Shown: piece by piece, positions 35,901 through 44,116 of the stretch
Position numbering within the stretch: the stretch's first letter is position 1
How the letters are laid out: the number at the start of each line of letters is the position of its first letter
Assembly (NCBI RefSeq): GCF_022869805.1
Contig: NZ_CP094974.1
Span: 3,968,001 to 4,032,000 of the forward strand
DNA length: 64,000 nucleotides
Reading direction: 5' to 3'
From: Halosolutus halophilus
GTDB lineage: Archaea > Halobacteriota > Halobacteria > Halobacteriales > Natrialbaceae
The notes under the pieces: generated by a model
What the model was told of the DNA's origin: nothing
Database searches by the model: none
What the model saw: only the letters and a program-made list of their open reading frames with translations
Position numbers and translations under genes: made by a program

Positions 35901-36395
35901 TCACTCCGCCGGGATCGCGTCCATCTCGAACTCCTCGGTGAGCGCTTTCAGTTCGTCGAGCGCGTCCTGCTCCTCGCGGAGGTTTTCTTCGAGGATATCG
36001 GCTGCCTCGTCCATTCCGAGCTGGTCCGCGAGCGGGATCAGGTTGCCGTAGGCCGCGATCTCGTAGTGCTCGGTCTTCTCGGCGGCCGCCATATTGTGGT
36101 AGTCGAGCACCTCCTGTGACGGGTCTTCCTCGGTGAACTCCTCGTATTCCTCGATTAGCCCCTCGATTCCTTCACACTCCTCTTTCTCGGGCGGCTCGCC
36201 GAACATCTCGAACACCTCCTCGATCCGATCGATGTGCCCCTGGGTCTCCTCGCGGTGTTCGGCGAAGGCGCTCGCGATCTCGTCGCGTTCGGTGTTCGAC
36301 TCGAGGTCCTCGAGCGCGTCGAGTAGCTGGTGCTCGGCGTGATAGAGGTCCTCGAGGCCGTGCTCGAACAGGTCCTGGATCGTGTCCATGCTCAT
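35901..36395 (-). CDS. YciE/DUF892 ferritin-like protein
   Basis: 164-residue four-helix ferritin-like protein. Helix 1 LFEHGLEDLYHAEHQLLDAL and helix motifs EHREETQGHIDRIEEVF and HYEIAAYGNLIPLADQ give the paired Glu/His di-metal ligands of the family (E..H pattern repeated). DUF892 members respond to osmotic or oxidative stress. The start MSMD at 36395 or MDT at 36389 are both possible. Confidence 0.9.
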   Translation of the reverse strand: MSMDTIQDLFEHGLEDLYHAEHQLLDALEDLESNTERDEIASAFAEHREETQGHIDRIEEVFEMFGEPPEKEECEGIEGLIEEYEEFTEEDPSQEVLDYHNMAAAEKTEHYEIAAYGNLIPLADQLGMDEAADILEENLREEQDALDELKALTEEFEMDAIPAE

Positions 36396-36549
36396 GCTGT
36401 GACCACGGAACTCGTTCGCCGGCCGCCAGAAAAAGTCGCGAGCCTGCGACGGCAGGTCATTCCGCGGCCGCGACTCGATCGGCGTGGCGCTCGAAGTCGG
36501 CCGCCAACCAGTCCGGACGTCACGCGAGTTCCGACGCGTGTTTCGGCAG

Positions 36550-36735
36550 CTACGCCTCGGCCACGTCGTCCAGTTCGTACCAGATCTGGACGCAGACGGA
36601 ATCTTCACCGTCGGCCGTGGCGTCCACGACGACGAACGACCCCCCACTCGAAATCCGGCCCCGCGCGACGGCCGCGACGTAAGCGGTGGACGCGTCGACG
36701 GTATCGATCAGCAATCGATCGACGTGGCTGGACAG
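36550..36735 (-). pseudogene. C-terminal remnant of an unidentified leftward gene
   Basis: An open frame on this strand reads LSSHVDRLLIDTVDAS, then AYVAAVARGRISSGGSFVVV and DATADGEDSVCVQIWYELDD before a stop at 36550. This has natural protein composition, but upstream of about 36,735 the same frame turns into Arg-rich nonsense (RRSRQRRRARL), so the N-terminal part is missing. It abuts a decayed fragment on the other strand. Family not recognised. Confidence 0.4.
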
Positions 36736-36879
36736 TCGTGCGCGCCGACGTTGACGAGAGCGACGCGACCGACCTGGCGCGCGGTCTCGGGCGCGATCCG
36801 CGAGACCGCAGCCGATCCGGAACTCGCGGACGCCCACACGCAGCTTCCCGATGAGTACGATCAGATCGTCGACGGCTGA
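36735..36879 (+). pseudogene. Frameshifted C-terminal remnant of a DUF2267 protein
   Basis: Two overlapping frames together read VRADVDESDATDLAR and then, after a one-base shift near 36,775, SGAIRETAADPELADAHTQL followed by PDEYDQIVDG and a TGA at 36877-36879. This is the conserved ending of haloarchaeal DUF2267 proteins, which normally have about 130 residues. Both the N-terminal part and the frame are lost, so it is a relic. Confidence 0.5.
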
Positions 36880-37205
36880 GTCCGCGATCGCCGCCGGCCG
36901 TCGACACGTCGACGGCCGGGACCGCTCGTTCGAGCGCCACGCTTACCGGCCGTTTTTGCCGCGCCGTTCGGCCGTCCGCCCGCCGTCACGTCGGCCACCG
37001 GTCGGTGGCACGGTCCCCCGTAGCGCTACCAGGATCGACACCACCCTGCCGTGGGCGCACCACGCGGTCCGCGCTCGCAGTCCGACGGCGACGTCCGTCT
37101 CTCGTCGGCGACCGAGATAGCGGCATCAATCACCCCTACGGCCGAGTACGGGTATCGCTTGCGGGCGAAGCGGTACTTATGCACTCACCGCCCGAAGAGC
37201 GACCG
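36880..37205. other. Gene-poor stretch
   Basis: About 320 GC-rich bases following the DUF2267 relic. I see no start-supported frame with acidic bias, no RNA gene and no repeat. The last 30 bases (around 37,170-37,205) probably hold the promoter of the 46-residue gene. Confidence 0.4.
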
Positions 37206-37346
37206 ATGACTGACGCAGTCGAATGCAAACCGGACCCGGGCAAGCAGGACGGAGACGAACGCGACGACACCCACCTCGACGACGTCGAGGAAGGGGCCGG
37301 CTGCACGGAAATCTGGGAGCACCTCGCCGAGCAGCGCGAGGAGTGA
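37206..37346 (+). CDS. Conserved small acidic protein, 46 residues
   Basis: MTDAVECKPDPGKQDGDERD continuing to a helical C-terminus (GAGCTEIWEHLAEQREE). Very acidic with two Cys. I recall near-identical short proteins in many haloarchaea, function unknown. An in-frame ATG at 37179 would add nine residues (MHSPPEERP); I prefer 37206. Lies 58 bases before the next gene in the same direction. Confidence 0.7.
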   Translation: MTDAVECKPDPGKQDGDERDDTHLDDVEEGAGCTEIWEHLAEQREE

Positions 37347-37404
37347 GCCGAGATATTCGCCACGGTAGCGACTTTTTTGCTCTCGAGGCCCGTATCCAGA
37401 TCCC

Positions 37405-38100
37405 ATGACCGACAACCGTCCCGGTGATCGACCCATCGACCGCGACGAACACGGTCGATCGATCCCGACGGACCGCGAATCGCCGGTCGGCGCACCCGTC
37501 ATCCGGGGCGACGAATCGGTCACCGGTCCCCACGCCCGCGAGGCCGTCCAGTTCGATCCGACCGACCCCGACAGCGTCGCGGACGCCGCCGACACCGTCC
37601 GCCAGTTCGCCAGCGGCGACACCGCCGGCGATCACCTCTACATGCTTCGCGGTGCCGCCGCGTCGGCCGCGCTCGTCCGCGGCGAAGGGTCCTACAAGGC
37701 CGCCGCCGAACGCGCCGGCGGCGACACGACCGTCTCGTTCGTCCGCAAGTGGGCTCGCGTCCACGACCTGCCGCGATCGGTCCGAAAGCAGGTCGCCCTC
37801 GGACGGATCGCGCCGACCGCCGCCAAACACATCGCCCGCGTCGGTGGCGAAGCGCGCCTCCTGCTCGCCTGGGCGGCCCTCGACGGCGACCTCACCGTCC
37901 GGGAAGTCCGTAGCGTCGCCAGCGCCGTCAACGACGGGACGCCGATCGAGCGGGCACTCGCCGACCACGGCGTGCAACTCGGGCAACTCGAAGTCGCGCT
38001 CTCACCGGCGAGCTATCGTGATCTCCGTCGACGCGCCTCGATCGAGGGCGTCGACCCCGGCGAGATAGTCACGGCGGCACTCGAAGAGTACTTCGAGTAA
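37405..38100 (+). CDS. DUF7119-like helix-turn-helix protein
   Basis: 231 residues. The disordered acidic N-terminus (1-60) precedes a helical region that looks like ParB/KorB-type HTH architecture: GSYKAAAERAGGDTTVSFVR, then RKQVALGRIAPTAAKHIARV and DLTVREVRSVASAV. The last 40 residues (LEVALSPASYRDLRRRASIE, PGEIVTAALEEYF) resemble a ribbon-helix-helix-like end. I believe this is the haloarchaeal DUF7119 family; DNA binding is inferred. It is the last core gene before the tRNA and the inserted DNA. Confidence 0.75.
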   Translation: MTDNRPGDRPIDRDEHGRSIPTDRESPVGAPVIRGDESVTGPHAREAVQFDPTDPDSVADAADTVRQFASGDTAGDHLYMLRGAAASAALVRGEGSYKAAAERAGGDTTVSFVRKWARVHDLPRSVRKQVALGRIAPTAAKHIARVGGEARLLLAWAALDGDLTVREVRSVASAVNDGTPIERALADHGVQLGQLEVALSPASYRDLRRRASIEGVDPGEIVTAALEEYFE

Positions 38101-38169
38101 TCCCCGGTGCCGCGGCGGGTGCCGACACCCGTCGCTGTCACTGACACTCGCAGGCAACGAAGAAAGAAA

Positions 38170-38180
38170 CGTTTAACCGC
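38170..38180 (+). promoter_or_regulatory. TATA-like box of tRNA-Lys
   Basis: ACGTTTAACCG lies 26-36 bases before the tRNA 5' end in an A-rich stretch, the expected position for the archaeal TATA box of a tRNA gene. Confidence 0.55.
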
Positions 38181-38205
38181 TACTCACCGATAGTACGAAT
38201 CGCAG

Positions 38206-38279
<74 letters not shown>

Positions 38280-38394
38280 TTTCCGTCGACGAACAATCCG
38301 GGAGTCGACAGCAACGGACCCGTAGCGATTTTGAAGTAGACGAGTCCCAGCCCCGGAAGTGAGCAACGCGAACGACCAGGACCGTCTCGGCGTG

Positions 38395-38416
38395 GTTCAA
38401 ATCGCGACCGGCCCGC
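38395..38416 (+). repeat. Attachment-site-like direct repeat, copy 2
   Basis: GTTCAAATCGCGACCGGCCC plus GC: the tRNA-Lys 3' end with one mismatch, 136 bases downstream of the tRNA copy. The flanking 15 bases (GACCGTCTCGGCGTG) also weakly recall the tRNA anticodon/T-arm sequence. No functional tRNA surrounds it. It is most simply read as an att half-site left by an earlier integration or tandem event. Confidence 0.7.
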
Positions 38417-38507
38417 GTTTCGGTCGAATTCTGATCAGCGACAGCACGCGATGCAGGAGCCGAGTCGATCCAAAAACTGATACCACGAGGTTGTCCAGTC
38501 ACTATCG

Positions 38508-38624
38508 ATGCAGTATCCAGACGGCCGCTGTGCTGACTGTGGCGAGCGAGAATTCTCTCGGACCGATGGCTCCCTGTGGTGTCCGAACTGTGCTCGACGT
38601 CGATCGATGGAGACGGGGCTGTAG
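38508..38624 (+). CDS. 38-residue zinc-ribbon microprotein
   Basis: ATG at 38508, TAG at 38622-38624. The product MQYPDGRCADCGEREFSRTD continues with GSLWCPNCARRRSMETGL: two CxxC pairs (C8/C11 and C25/C28) separated by 13 residues, a complete short zinc ribbon. An A-rich CAAAAACTGATAC about 27-38 bases upstream may be its promoter. Small two-CPXCG-type proteins are abundant and sometimes regulatory in haloarchaea. It sits immediately right of the att-like repeat. Confidence 0.6.
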   Translation: MQYPDGRCADCGEREFSRTDGSLWCPNCARRRSMETGL

Positions 38625-39347
38625 ATCCGTCAGAACGTCGGTTCAGTCGCCGACACCGCGTTTGCGGTCAGTTCCTCCATCGCAACCGATCCGGTATTAG
38701 CATTAGCTCCCACGAATCCAGACACCGACGCGCGATCGGGCGGATGAACGGATAACCCAGTAGCGTTGGACACTGATCGCGCTCGAGGAGTTCGGGAGGC
38801 CAACTGCTGACTCCGGTTCAGAGAAATTGGCATCCCTAACTACTCCAGGAGAGCGGCGTCGGGTAATGTGCTTTTGGCGGTGCCAGTGCTGGGGTAGAGA
38901 ACTCGCAACCCGTTTTTACCGCCGACCCCTTGCCAACGAGCAACTCCGCCACCGTTCCAAGATGCTCGTTCGGATCGGTCAGGGTCTGGGACCGGAACGT
39001 TCTCGGTCTGCTCCTCTCCGGCGGGCTCCGGATCGGGTGCAGAGACCGTGTTCTCGGCGTCCTCCTCGAGTTCGGGACGCTCGGTGATGTACTGAGGACG
39101 CGTCGATCGCGGGCCCCGAGTAGGATCGACTGGGGCTCACGCGGTCAATCCCCTTCGCTTCTACTAGAGCGGACGCTATCGCGGAATGTGGCACATCACA
39201 GTTATCGGAAAGAACGGAAACGGAAACGAGAGACGCGTTCCGACGCGTCTGGCCCCTATAATTCGGAAAGATTGTACGGAATGTGGAATAAGCCAAGGGC
39301 CGGCATCTAGCCAAACCCTTACAATCCATTGGGACATTCATGATTTC
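38625..39347. other. Degenerate gap between zinc-ribbon gene and integrase
   Basis: About 720 bases without an intact gene. Around 38,838-39,135 the minus strand has a stop-free frame that reads like a halophilic protein tail (RPQYITERPELEEDAENTVS, then APDPEPAGEEQTENVPVPDP) but has no start codon and turns into neutral sequence at its end, so it is probably a remnant. The 39,310-39,330 stretch has a TATA-like CTTACAAT that fits the integrase promoter. Confidence 0.45.
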
Positions 39348-40712
39348 ATGACAGATTCCGACCCTCGTGCGGAGGTCGATACTCTTCGCGAACGCCTCCG
39401 ATCGAACGGGGAAGACGCTCGGTACGTCCAGTTCGAGGCCGATCGTCGACACCTCCTGAAGTTCTCCGACAACATCCGGCTCGTTCCCTCGGAGATCGGC
39501 GAACATCGCCATCTCAAACTCCTCCGCCACTGCACGCGGATGGCTACTCTCGCGCCGCCGCCCTCGATCGAAGAGTTCAAGGACAACGACGAGCTCGACC
39601 AGGCAGATATCACGACCGAAGAGGACGTCGAGGAACTCCTCGAGGAGAACGGTCTGCTCGGACTCACGCTTGAGTACCGCGCCGCCGCGGAGGCGATCGC
39701 CCGCTGGATCAACGACGAATACACCAACGAGCATACCAACCAGGACTACCGAACGGCTCTCCGATCGTTCGCTCGGTATCGGCTCAAACTGGACGAGCCT
39801 CCTGAAAGCGTCGACTGGATTCCAACCGGGACGAGTAACGACTTCGATCCCGTTCCGTCCGAGCGCGACCTCCTCACTCATGACGACGTCCAAGCGATGA
39901 TCGAAAACGGTTCTCGAAATCCTCGTGACGAGGCACTGTTCGCAGTCCAGTTCGAGGCGGGTCTCCGCGGTGGCGAACTCTACGACCTTCGCGTCGGCGA
40001 CGTCTTCGACGGCGAGCACTCGGTCGGCCTCCACGTCGACGGAAAGGAAGGTGAACGGACTGTCCACCTCATCACGTCGGTCCCATACCTGCAGCGATGG
40101 CTGACCGATCACCCGACTCCGGACGACGACCAGGCTTGGCTCTGGAGCAAGCTCTCTTCGGCCGACCGGCCCAGCTACGCCACGTTCCTGAACTACTTCA
40201 AGTATGCTGCGGAACGCGTCGACGTCACAAAGGACGTCACGCCGACCGCCTTCCGGAAGTCGAACACACGGTGGCTCATCCTGCAGAACTTCTCGACTGC
40301 TCGAATCGAAGACCGCCAGGGCCGCAAACGTGGATCCGAGCACACTGCTCGGTACATGGCCCGCTTCGGCGAAGAATCGAACGAGCGCGCGTACGCGCAA
40401 CTCCACGGCCTCGAGGTCGAATCCGACGAACCCGAAGACGTTGCACCGGTCCCCTGTCCGCGGTGTGGCGAAGACACCCCCAGTGATCGAGACTTCTGTA
40501 TCCACTGTCACCAGAGTCTCGACCACGAAGCGAACGAACTCGTCGACGAGGTCCGCGAAATCCTCGACGATCGATCGATCGAAGCCCCCGATCCCGAAGA
40601 CCGACGGGAGTTCGTCTCCGCCCGACGAACGATCGAGGAAAAGCCCCACGTCATGGACAAAGAGGGACTTCAAGAGTTCGTCACCTCCTTATCCGAGGCG
40701 AAGTCCGAGTGA
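39348..40712 (+). CDS. Tyrosine recombinase/integrase with C-terminal zinc ribbon
   Basis: 454 residues. Two SAM-like N-terminal helical regions precede the catalytic domain. Box I Arg207 lies in FEAGLRGGELYDLRVGD; the active-site Lys is in the beta-hairpin DGKEGERTVHL; box II is TPTAFRKSNTRW with Arg303 retained but the usual preceding His replaced by Thr; the nucleophile is Tyr336 in HTARYMARFG. This TPT(N/A)FRKS variant is common in haloarchaeal integrases. A Zn ribbon CPRCGED...CIHCHQS lies at about 367-387. Start at 39348 chosen because a TATA-like box is 25-30 bases upstream. The 3' end overlaps the convergent gene at 40670 by 43 bases. Confidence 0.92.
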   Translation: MTDSDPRAEVDTLRERLRSNGEDARYVQFEADRRHLLKFSDNIRLVPSEIGEHRHLKLLRHCTRMATLAPPPSIEEFKDNDELDQADITTEEDVEELLEENGLLGLTLEYRAAAEAIARWINDEYTNEHTNQDYRTALRSFARYRLKLDEPPESVDWIPTGTSNDFDPVPSERDLLTHDDVQAMIENGSRNPRDEALFAVQFEAGLRGGELYDLRVGDVFDGEHSVGLHVDGKEGERTVHLITSVPYLQRWLTDHPTPDDDQAWLWSKLSSADRPSYATFLNYFKYAAERVDVTKDVTPTAFRKSNTRWLILQNFSTARIEDRQGRKRGSEHTARYMARFGEESNERAYAQLHGLEVESDEPEDVAPVPCPRCGEDTPSDRDFCIHCHQSLDHEANELVDEVREILDDRSIEAPDPEDRREFVSARRTIEEKPHVMDKEGLQEFVTSLSEAKSE

Positions 40713-40846
40713 AGTACGAGCTCACAGATCCGCCTGACTTCATCGTCCTCCTGGTGCTTCTCGGCTATCCGCTCGAACAGATCCCGTTCTTCATCAGTCA
40801 GTTCGTCGGCGCAATCGTTGGAGTTCGGCGTAGTGGTTTGGCTCAT
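40670..40846 (-). CDS. Small acidic protein, last gene of leftward operon
   Basis: 58 residues beginning MSQTTTPNSNDCADELTDEE, acidic and helical (LFERIAEKHQEDDEVRRICE). The ATG at 40846 overlaps the stop of the upstream gene by four bases, which sets the start. Unknown function. It is tenth in a run of ten overlapping genes and converges on the integrase. Confidence 0.65.
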   Translation of the reverse strand: MSQTTTPNSNDCADELTDEERDLFERIAEKHQEDDEVRRICELVLHSDFASDKEVTNS

Positions 40847-41139
40847 TCGGGACTCACCTGTGACCGGATGTACTGCTGTTCGTCTCGCGGGCGGTTCGAC
40901 AGCGGGATGCACGTTCGTAACGTGCCATCACTCTCGGCCAACAGGATCAGGCCTGTCACCTCGTGGAGCCGAGCAAACTCTGCTGGTGGCTTTATGCTCG
41001 GGTAGTCGATCGGGACGGCCTCGAGCCAGGCGACGCGCGGGTTCAGCTTCGGACGGTTGGACCGTTCGGCCCAGCGCTCGTAGGCGTGACTCGAGACACT
41101 GACCTCGGTGTATCGGGGCGACCCGGTGACTGTGCTCAT
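40843..41139 (-). CDS. Conserved provirus-type small protein
   Basis: 98 residues. The segment VSSHAYERWAERS (H..RW.ER) followed by a beta-rich part (GLILLAESDGTLRTCIPLS) resembles RelE/DUF4258-like small-toxin folds, where H and R residues contact RNA, but I cannot assign it firmly. Many haloarchaeal proviruses carry a similar H-x3-RW protein. Overlaps neighbours by four bases on both sides. Confidence 0.65.
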   Translation of the reverse strand: MSTVTGSPRYTEVSVSSHAYERWAERSNRPKLNPRVAWLEAVPIDYPSIKPPAEFARLHEVTGLILLAESDGTLRTCIPLSNRPRDEQQYIRSQVSPE

Positions 41140-41354
41140 GGCACGATCACTCCGTTGGCGATCGCGAACGCGGTACCGAGGACCAGCAGGCAGATCGCGA
41201 CGAACGCGAGCCAGCTGATCACCGTCACCTGAGCGGACTCGTCCTCGGGACCGGCCACTGCCTCGGCTTCCTCGATCGAGGCGTCCGGACCGCGACGGTG
41301 CCGTTGGATAGTCTCCCAGTCGACAGTACGATCGGCTGGGCGCTTATGGATCAT
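41136..41354 (-). CDS. Small single-helix membrane protein
   Basis: 72 residues: a soluble charged N-terminus containing ASIEEAEAVAGPE and a C-terminal membrane helix (about 47-69, VISWLAFVAICLLVLGTAFA). The EAEAVAGPE motif recurs in the 160-residue protein at 48433 of the other leftward operon, suggesting the two operons share ancestry. Starts on the last base of the upstream stop codon (TGATG). Confidence 0.65.
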   Translation of the reverse strand: MIHKRPADRTVDWETIQRHRRGPDASIEEAEAVAGPEDESAQVTVISWLAFVAICLLVLGTAFAIANGVIVP

Positions 41355-42076
41355 CAGCGACCACCCCTGGGGAGGTCCTTCACGTCACCGTAGCAGCCGA
41401 TCGTGACCGTAATCGTCCGGGCCCGGCCGCGCGTGACACCGATCTCGTGGGCCACGTCGCCGAGCGTTTCGTTCTCTTCGACAGCAGTCTCGACGTCGTC
41501 AACGGTTACTCCATCGGGGAGCGTGATCTCACTCTCGTCGTGGTCGGGTTCGTCGACACTGTCAACGGAGACGTCTTCGGCGTCGATCGTGTTCTGGACG
41601 TCGTCGCCGGTGCCCGCCGGCGCGTCGTCCGTGGCCTCCTCCTCGAGGGTGTTCGTGTCCGGTGCCTCTGACAGAACCTCGGGATCACCCTCATGGGAGC
41701 AGCCGTCATGGATCTTGACACCGCGCTGCGTTGCGGGCCCGAATCCGCATTTGCTGCAGTGCCAGACCTCGTCACTCGCGATCGGACCATCTGAGGCTGG
41801 CTCGAGTCGTTTCACTCGGCCTTTCGCGTCTCCGTCGTGGAAGATCTCCGTCTCGTCGGGTCCGATCCTAACGGTGTACTCGGTTCCTTGACTCGTTTCG
41901 AGTACGACCGTCGCGAACAGCCAGTTGTCACCGAGCGGAACATCCCACTCGACAGTACCGGTCGCAAGCACGTCGAGCGGATCCGACCACTCATAGTAGT
42001 TTGTCTCGAGGTGTGCCCTATCGGCGTCTTCGAGTACGAACGGGTCGATTTCGGCCGTACTGACGGCGTTACTCAT
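41354..42076 (-). CDS. Zinc-finger and helix-turn-helix accessory protein
   Basis: 240 residues. N-terminal beta-rich domain (1-95), then one putative zinc finger CSKCGFGPATQRGVKIHDGC (about 105-124), an acidic linker, and a C-terminal HTH-like unit (TLGDVAHEIGVTRGRARTIT). A DNA-associated role is likely but unproven. Not recognised as a named family. Confidence 0.65.
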   Translation of the reverse strand: MSNAVSTAEIDPFVLEDADRAHLETNYYEWSDPLDVLATGTVEWDVPLGDNWLFATVVLETSQGTEYTVRIGPDETEIFHDGDAKGRVKRLEPASDGPIASDEVWHCSKCGFGPATQRGVKIHDGCSHEGDPEVLSEAPDTNTLEEEATDDAPAGTGDDVQNTIDAEDVSVDSVDEPDHDESEITLPDGVTVDDVETAVEENETLGDVAHEIGVTRGRARTITVTIGCYGDVKDLPRGGR

Positions 42077-42896
42077 CGGGCATCACCTCACTCGGTGCAG
42101 CGCTCTTGCCGATCGCGATCCCATCGTCTGTCGCGACGATCGTCTCACGACGGAACACCTCCTCGAGGCCGCCGTCGGTTGCGACCTCCTGATCGATATT
42201 CTCGTCGGCCTGCTCCTGTTTTTTCGCCGCGATCAGCTTGTTGCACTTCCCGACGAGGATCTGGCGGGTGATCTCGTGCTCTTCGGTCTCGACGCGGACG
42301 ATCTCCCGAAGCGTCTCGATATCGGCTCGGGCCAGCAGTCCATGCCACGAGATGAGGTCCTCGTTGTCGACCGCACGGGTGATCGCCTCCCGAACGTCGT
42401 CTTTCGTGACGCCGTCGAGTTTCCGTCCCTGATGGACGAGGTTACCCCTGCAGCCCCACCTCGAGTCTGTCTGTGCGGGGTACTCGTGAACGGTGTCGAG
42501 CACCCACTGGTAGACGTCAATCTCGCCGCCGTCGGTCGCAATCTCGTTCGCTCGTTCGAACTCGCCACCGTCGGGGATTGTCGTCTCAGCCTCGTCGTCC
42601 TCGAGGGCCCGCTTGCAGTCCTCGCAGGTGTGGGTCTGGTCGAAAAACCGCGGATCTCCCTTGAGGTCAGCGACGGGCGTCTCGAGGATCTCTCCGCAGG
42701 CCGCGACGTGGCGTGACCCCTCGAAGTACATCGACGCGTGCCACGTCTCGGCGATGTCCTGGACCCAGCAGCGGACGCCGTCACCGCCCGAATCGAAGTG
42801 GTCCGATGGCGTTCCCCAGCAATCTTCGAGTGCGCAGGATTTACAAACGCGACGGGAGGGAGACGTTCGCATCCCGCACTCTGCGCACTTACTCAT
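42069..42896 (-). CDS. Multi-zinc-finger protein with helical C-terminal half
   Basis: 275 residues starting MSKCAECGMRTSPSRRVCKS. Cys pairs C4/C7 and C18/C21 form one ribbon, and CGEI plus CEDCKRAL later (about 67 and 89-92) probably another. The second half is helical (DDVREAITRAVDNEDLISWHG). The start is fixed by overlap with the 47-residue gene upstream; an earlier in-frame ATG would overrun that gene. Function unknown. Confidence 0.65.
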   Translation of the reverse strand: MSKCAECGMRTSPSRRVCKSCALEDCWGTPSDHFDSGGDGVRCWVQDIAETWHASMYFEGSRHVAACGEILETPVADLKGDPRFFDQTHTCEDCKRALEDDEAETTIPDGGEFERANEIATDGGEIDVYQWVLDTVHEYPAQTDSRWGCRGNLVHQGRKLDGVTKDDVREAITRAVDNEDLISWHGLLARADIETLREIVRVETEEHEITRQILVGKCNKLIAAKKQEQADENIDQEVATDGGLEEVFRRETIVATDDGIAIGKSAAPSEVMPDE

Positions 42897-43032
42897 CGTC
42901 ATCACCCGCGGGTCTCGCGACCAGGAGATCGCCGTCGCCGTCGTCGACGAGGATCGCCCCGCCGCCGAGGTGGCCGACCGACTCCGCAACCGAGCGGTCG
43001 AGTGCACCGACGACCTCGTAGCGTGGCGTCAT
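42889..43032 (-). CDS. 47-residue protein squeezed between overlapping genes
   Basis: ATG at 43032 overlaps the preceding TGA (ATGA); TAA at 42891-42889 overlaps the next ATG by eight bases. The product MTPRYEVVGALDRSVAESVG is followed by an acidic strand-rich part (GGGAILVDDGDGDLLVARPA) and GDDDE. The perfect fit into the chain of overlapping starts and stops is the main evidence. Function unknown. Confidence 0.6.
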   Translation of the reverse strand: MTPRYEVVGALDRSVAESVGHLGGGAILVDDGDGDLLVARPAGDDDE

Positions 43033-43376
43033 GCCGTCACCTCCTCACCAATCAGGTTCTCGACGTCGTCGGGGGTGAGGTGATCGCCGTCCTCGAGGTC
43101 GTCGAAGATCCCGCCGTGTTCGACGTTGTAGGCGAACTTGAACCAGGTCGTTCCGTGGAGGTCGCCGGGATACTTCTCGGCGAGCGCGTAGGCGTCGGTG
43201 TCGTGAACCTGACTGGTTTTGTTCATCCCCACGATCGCGATGTCGATGTACTCTCCAGTGTAGCCGATCTCGCCGAGGATGTGGTCCTCGCCGTCGAACC
43301 GGGTCAGCATGAAATACATGTACTGGCCGCGATCGGGCTCGTGGACGCGGACGGTCTTCGTCTCGTAGACGCTCAT
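43029..43376 (-). CDS. Hypothetical operon protein, 115 residues
   Basis: Soluble alpha/beta protein beginning MSVYETKTVRVHEPDRGQYM with strands (YIDIAIVGMNK) and a C-terminal acidic helix that reads DDVENLIGEEVTA. No family recognised. Overlaps both neighbours by four bases. Confidence 0.65.
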   Translation of the reverse strand: MSVYETKTVRVHEPDRGQYMYFMLTRFDGEDHILGEIGYTGEYIDIAIVGMNKTSQVHDTDAYALAEKYPGDLHGTTWFKFAYNVEHGGIFDDLEDGDHLTPDDVENLIGEEVTA

Positions 43377-44116
43377 GCTGTCACCCGCTCGTTGTCGAGC
43401 GTCTCCTGGTCGGTTTCCTCGACATCCTCCTCGACTTCATCTTCGCCGTAGTGTGCGATTGGGACGACCTCCTCGTGGATGAACCGACCGAGCAGTTCGG
43501 GCTTCATTTCGGCGGGCTCCCAGATCGCGAGGTAGCCACTGCCGTAGATGACCAGGCGGACGAACTGGTCACGCCAGTGGGTCGTCAGCGCGACGCCGAC
43601 GTCGGACTTGATCGCGTCCTTCTTGAGCGCGCCCTGGCCCCACTCGATCGAGACATCATCCATGTTGTACTCGCGCGAGGCCATCTCGACGGTGTAGTCG
43701 CGATCGGCGTCGCGCTGGTTCCGGACGAACTCGTAGGGTTTGAGCTGCATCGGGTCGATCTCCTGACCGACGCGCGTCGAGAGGTCGTTGAACGGCCAGT
43801 CCGGTTCGTGATCCTCCTCGCTAGAGTGGGTACGCTCGGCGAGGATCCAGCCCTCGCCGTCGACGTCGGCGACGAACTCGGTAGCGACCTTCTCGCTCGT
43901 GGTGACCTGCTCGACCTCGATCGCGTGGCCGTCGGTGACCACCTTCTCGCGCTGGCTGGGGACACGTCCGGCGACCATCCCCGACTGGATCGTGAGCTCG
44001 TCGTCGAGGTAGGTCTGGGTTTCCTCGACTTCGAGGGCCCGGTAGCCCGAGTTGTGGTAGTTCGCCAGCGGCTCAGCTGCAGGGTCCTGGAGGAGCGCCA
44101 GTTGGCCAGCGATCAT
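43373..44116 (-). CDS. Hypothetical operon protein, 247 residues
   Basis: Largest gene but one of the chain. Starts MIAGQLALLQDPAAEPLANY and is rich in beta strands (DRDYTVEMASREYNMDDVSI, FVRLVIYGSGYLAIWEP); the last 30 residues are acidic. No catalytic motif recognised; a structural or replication-accessory role cannot be told from sequence. Four-base overlaps on both sides. Confidence 0.65.
   Translation of the reverse strand: MIAGQLALLQDPAAEPLANYHNSGYRALEVEETQTYLDDELTIQSGMVAGRVPSQREKVVTDGHAIEVEQVTTSEKVATEFVADVDGEGWILAERTHSSEEDHEPDWPFNDLSTRVGQEIDPMQLKPYEFVRNQRDADRDYTVEMASREYNMDDVSIEWGQGALKKDAIKSDVGVALTTHWRDQFVRLVIYGSGYLAIWEPAEMKPELLGRFIHEEVVPIAHYGEDEVEEDVEETDQETLDNERVTA

Noticed and set aside
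39186-39347. Upstream ATG at 39186 as integrase start
   Set aside because: It adds residues with no conservation and places the promoter-like CTTACAAT inside the coding region.
38979-40673. 564-residue open frame antisense to the integrase
   Set aside because: High-GC shadow. The plus-strand integrase has all catalytic motifs, while this frame has no recognisable fold.
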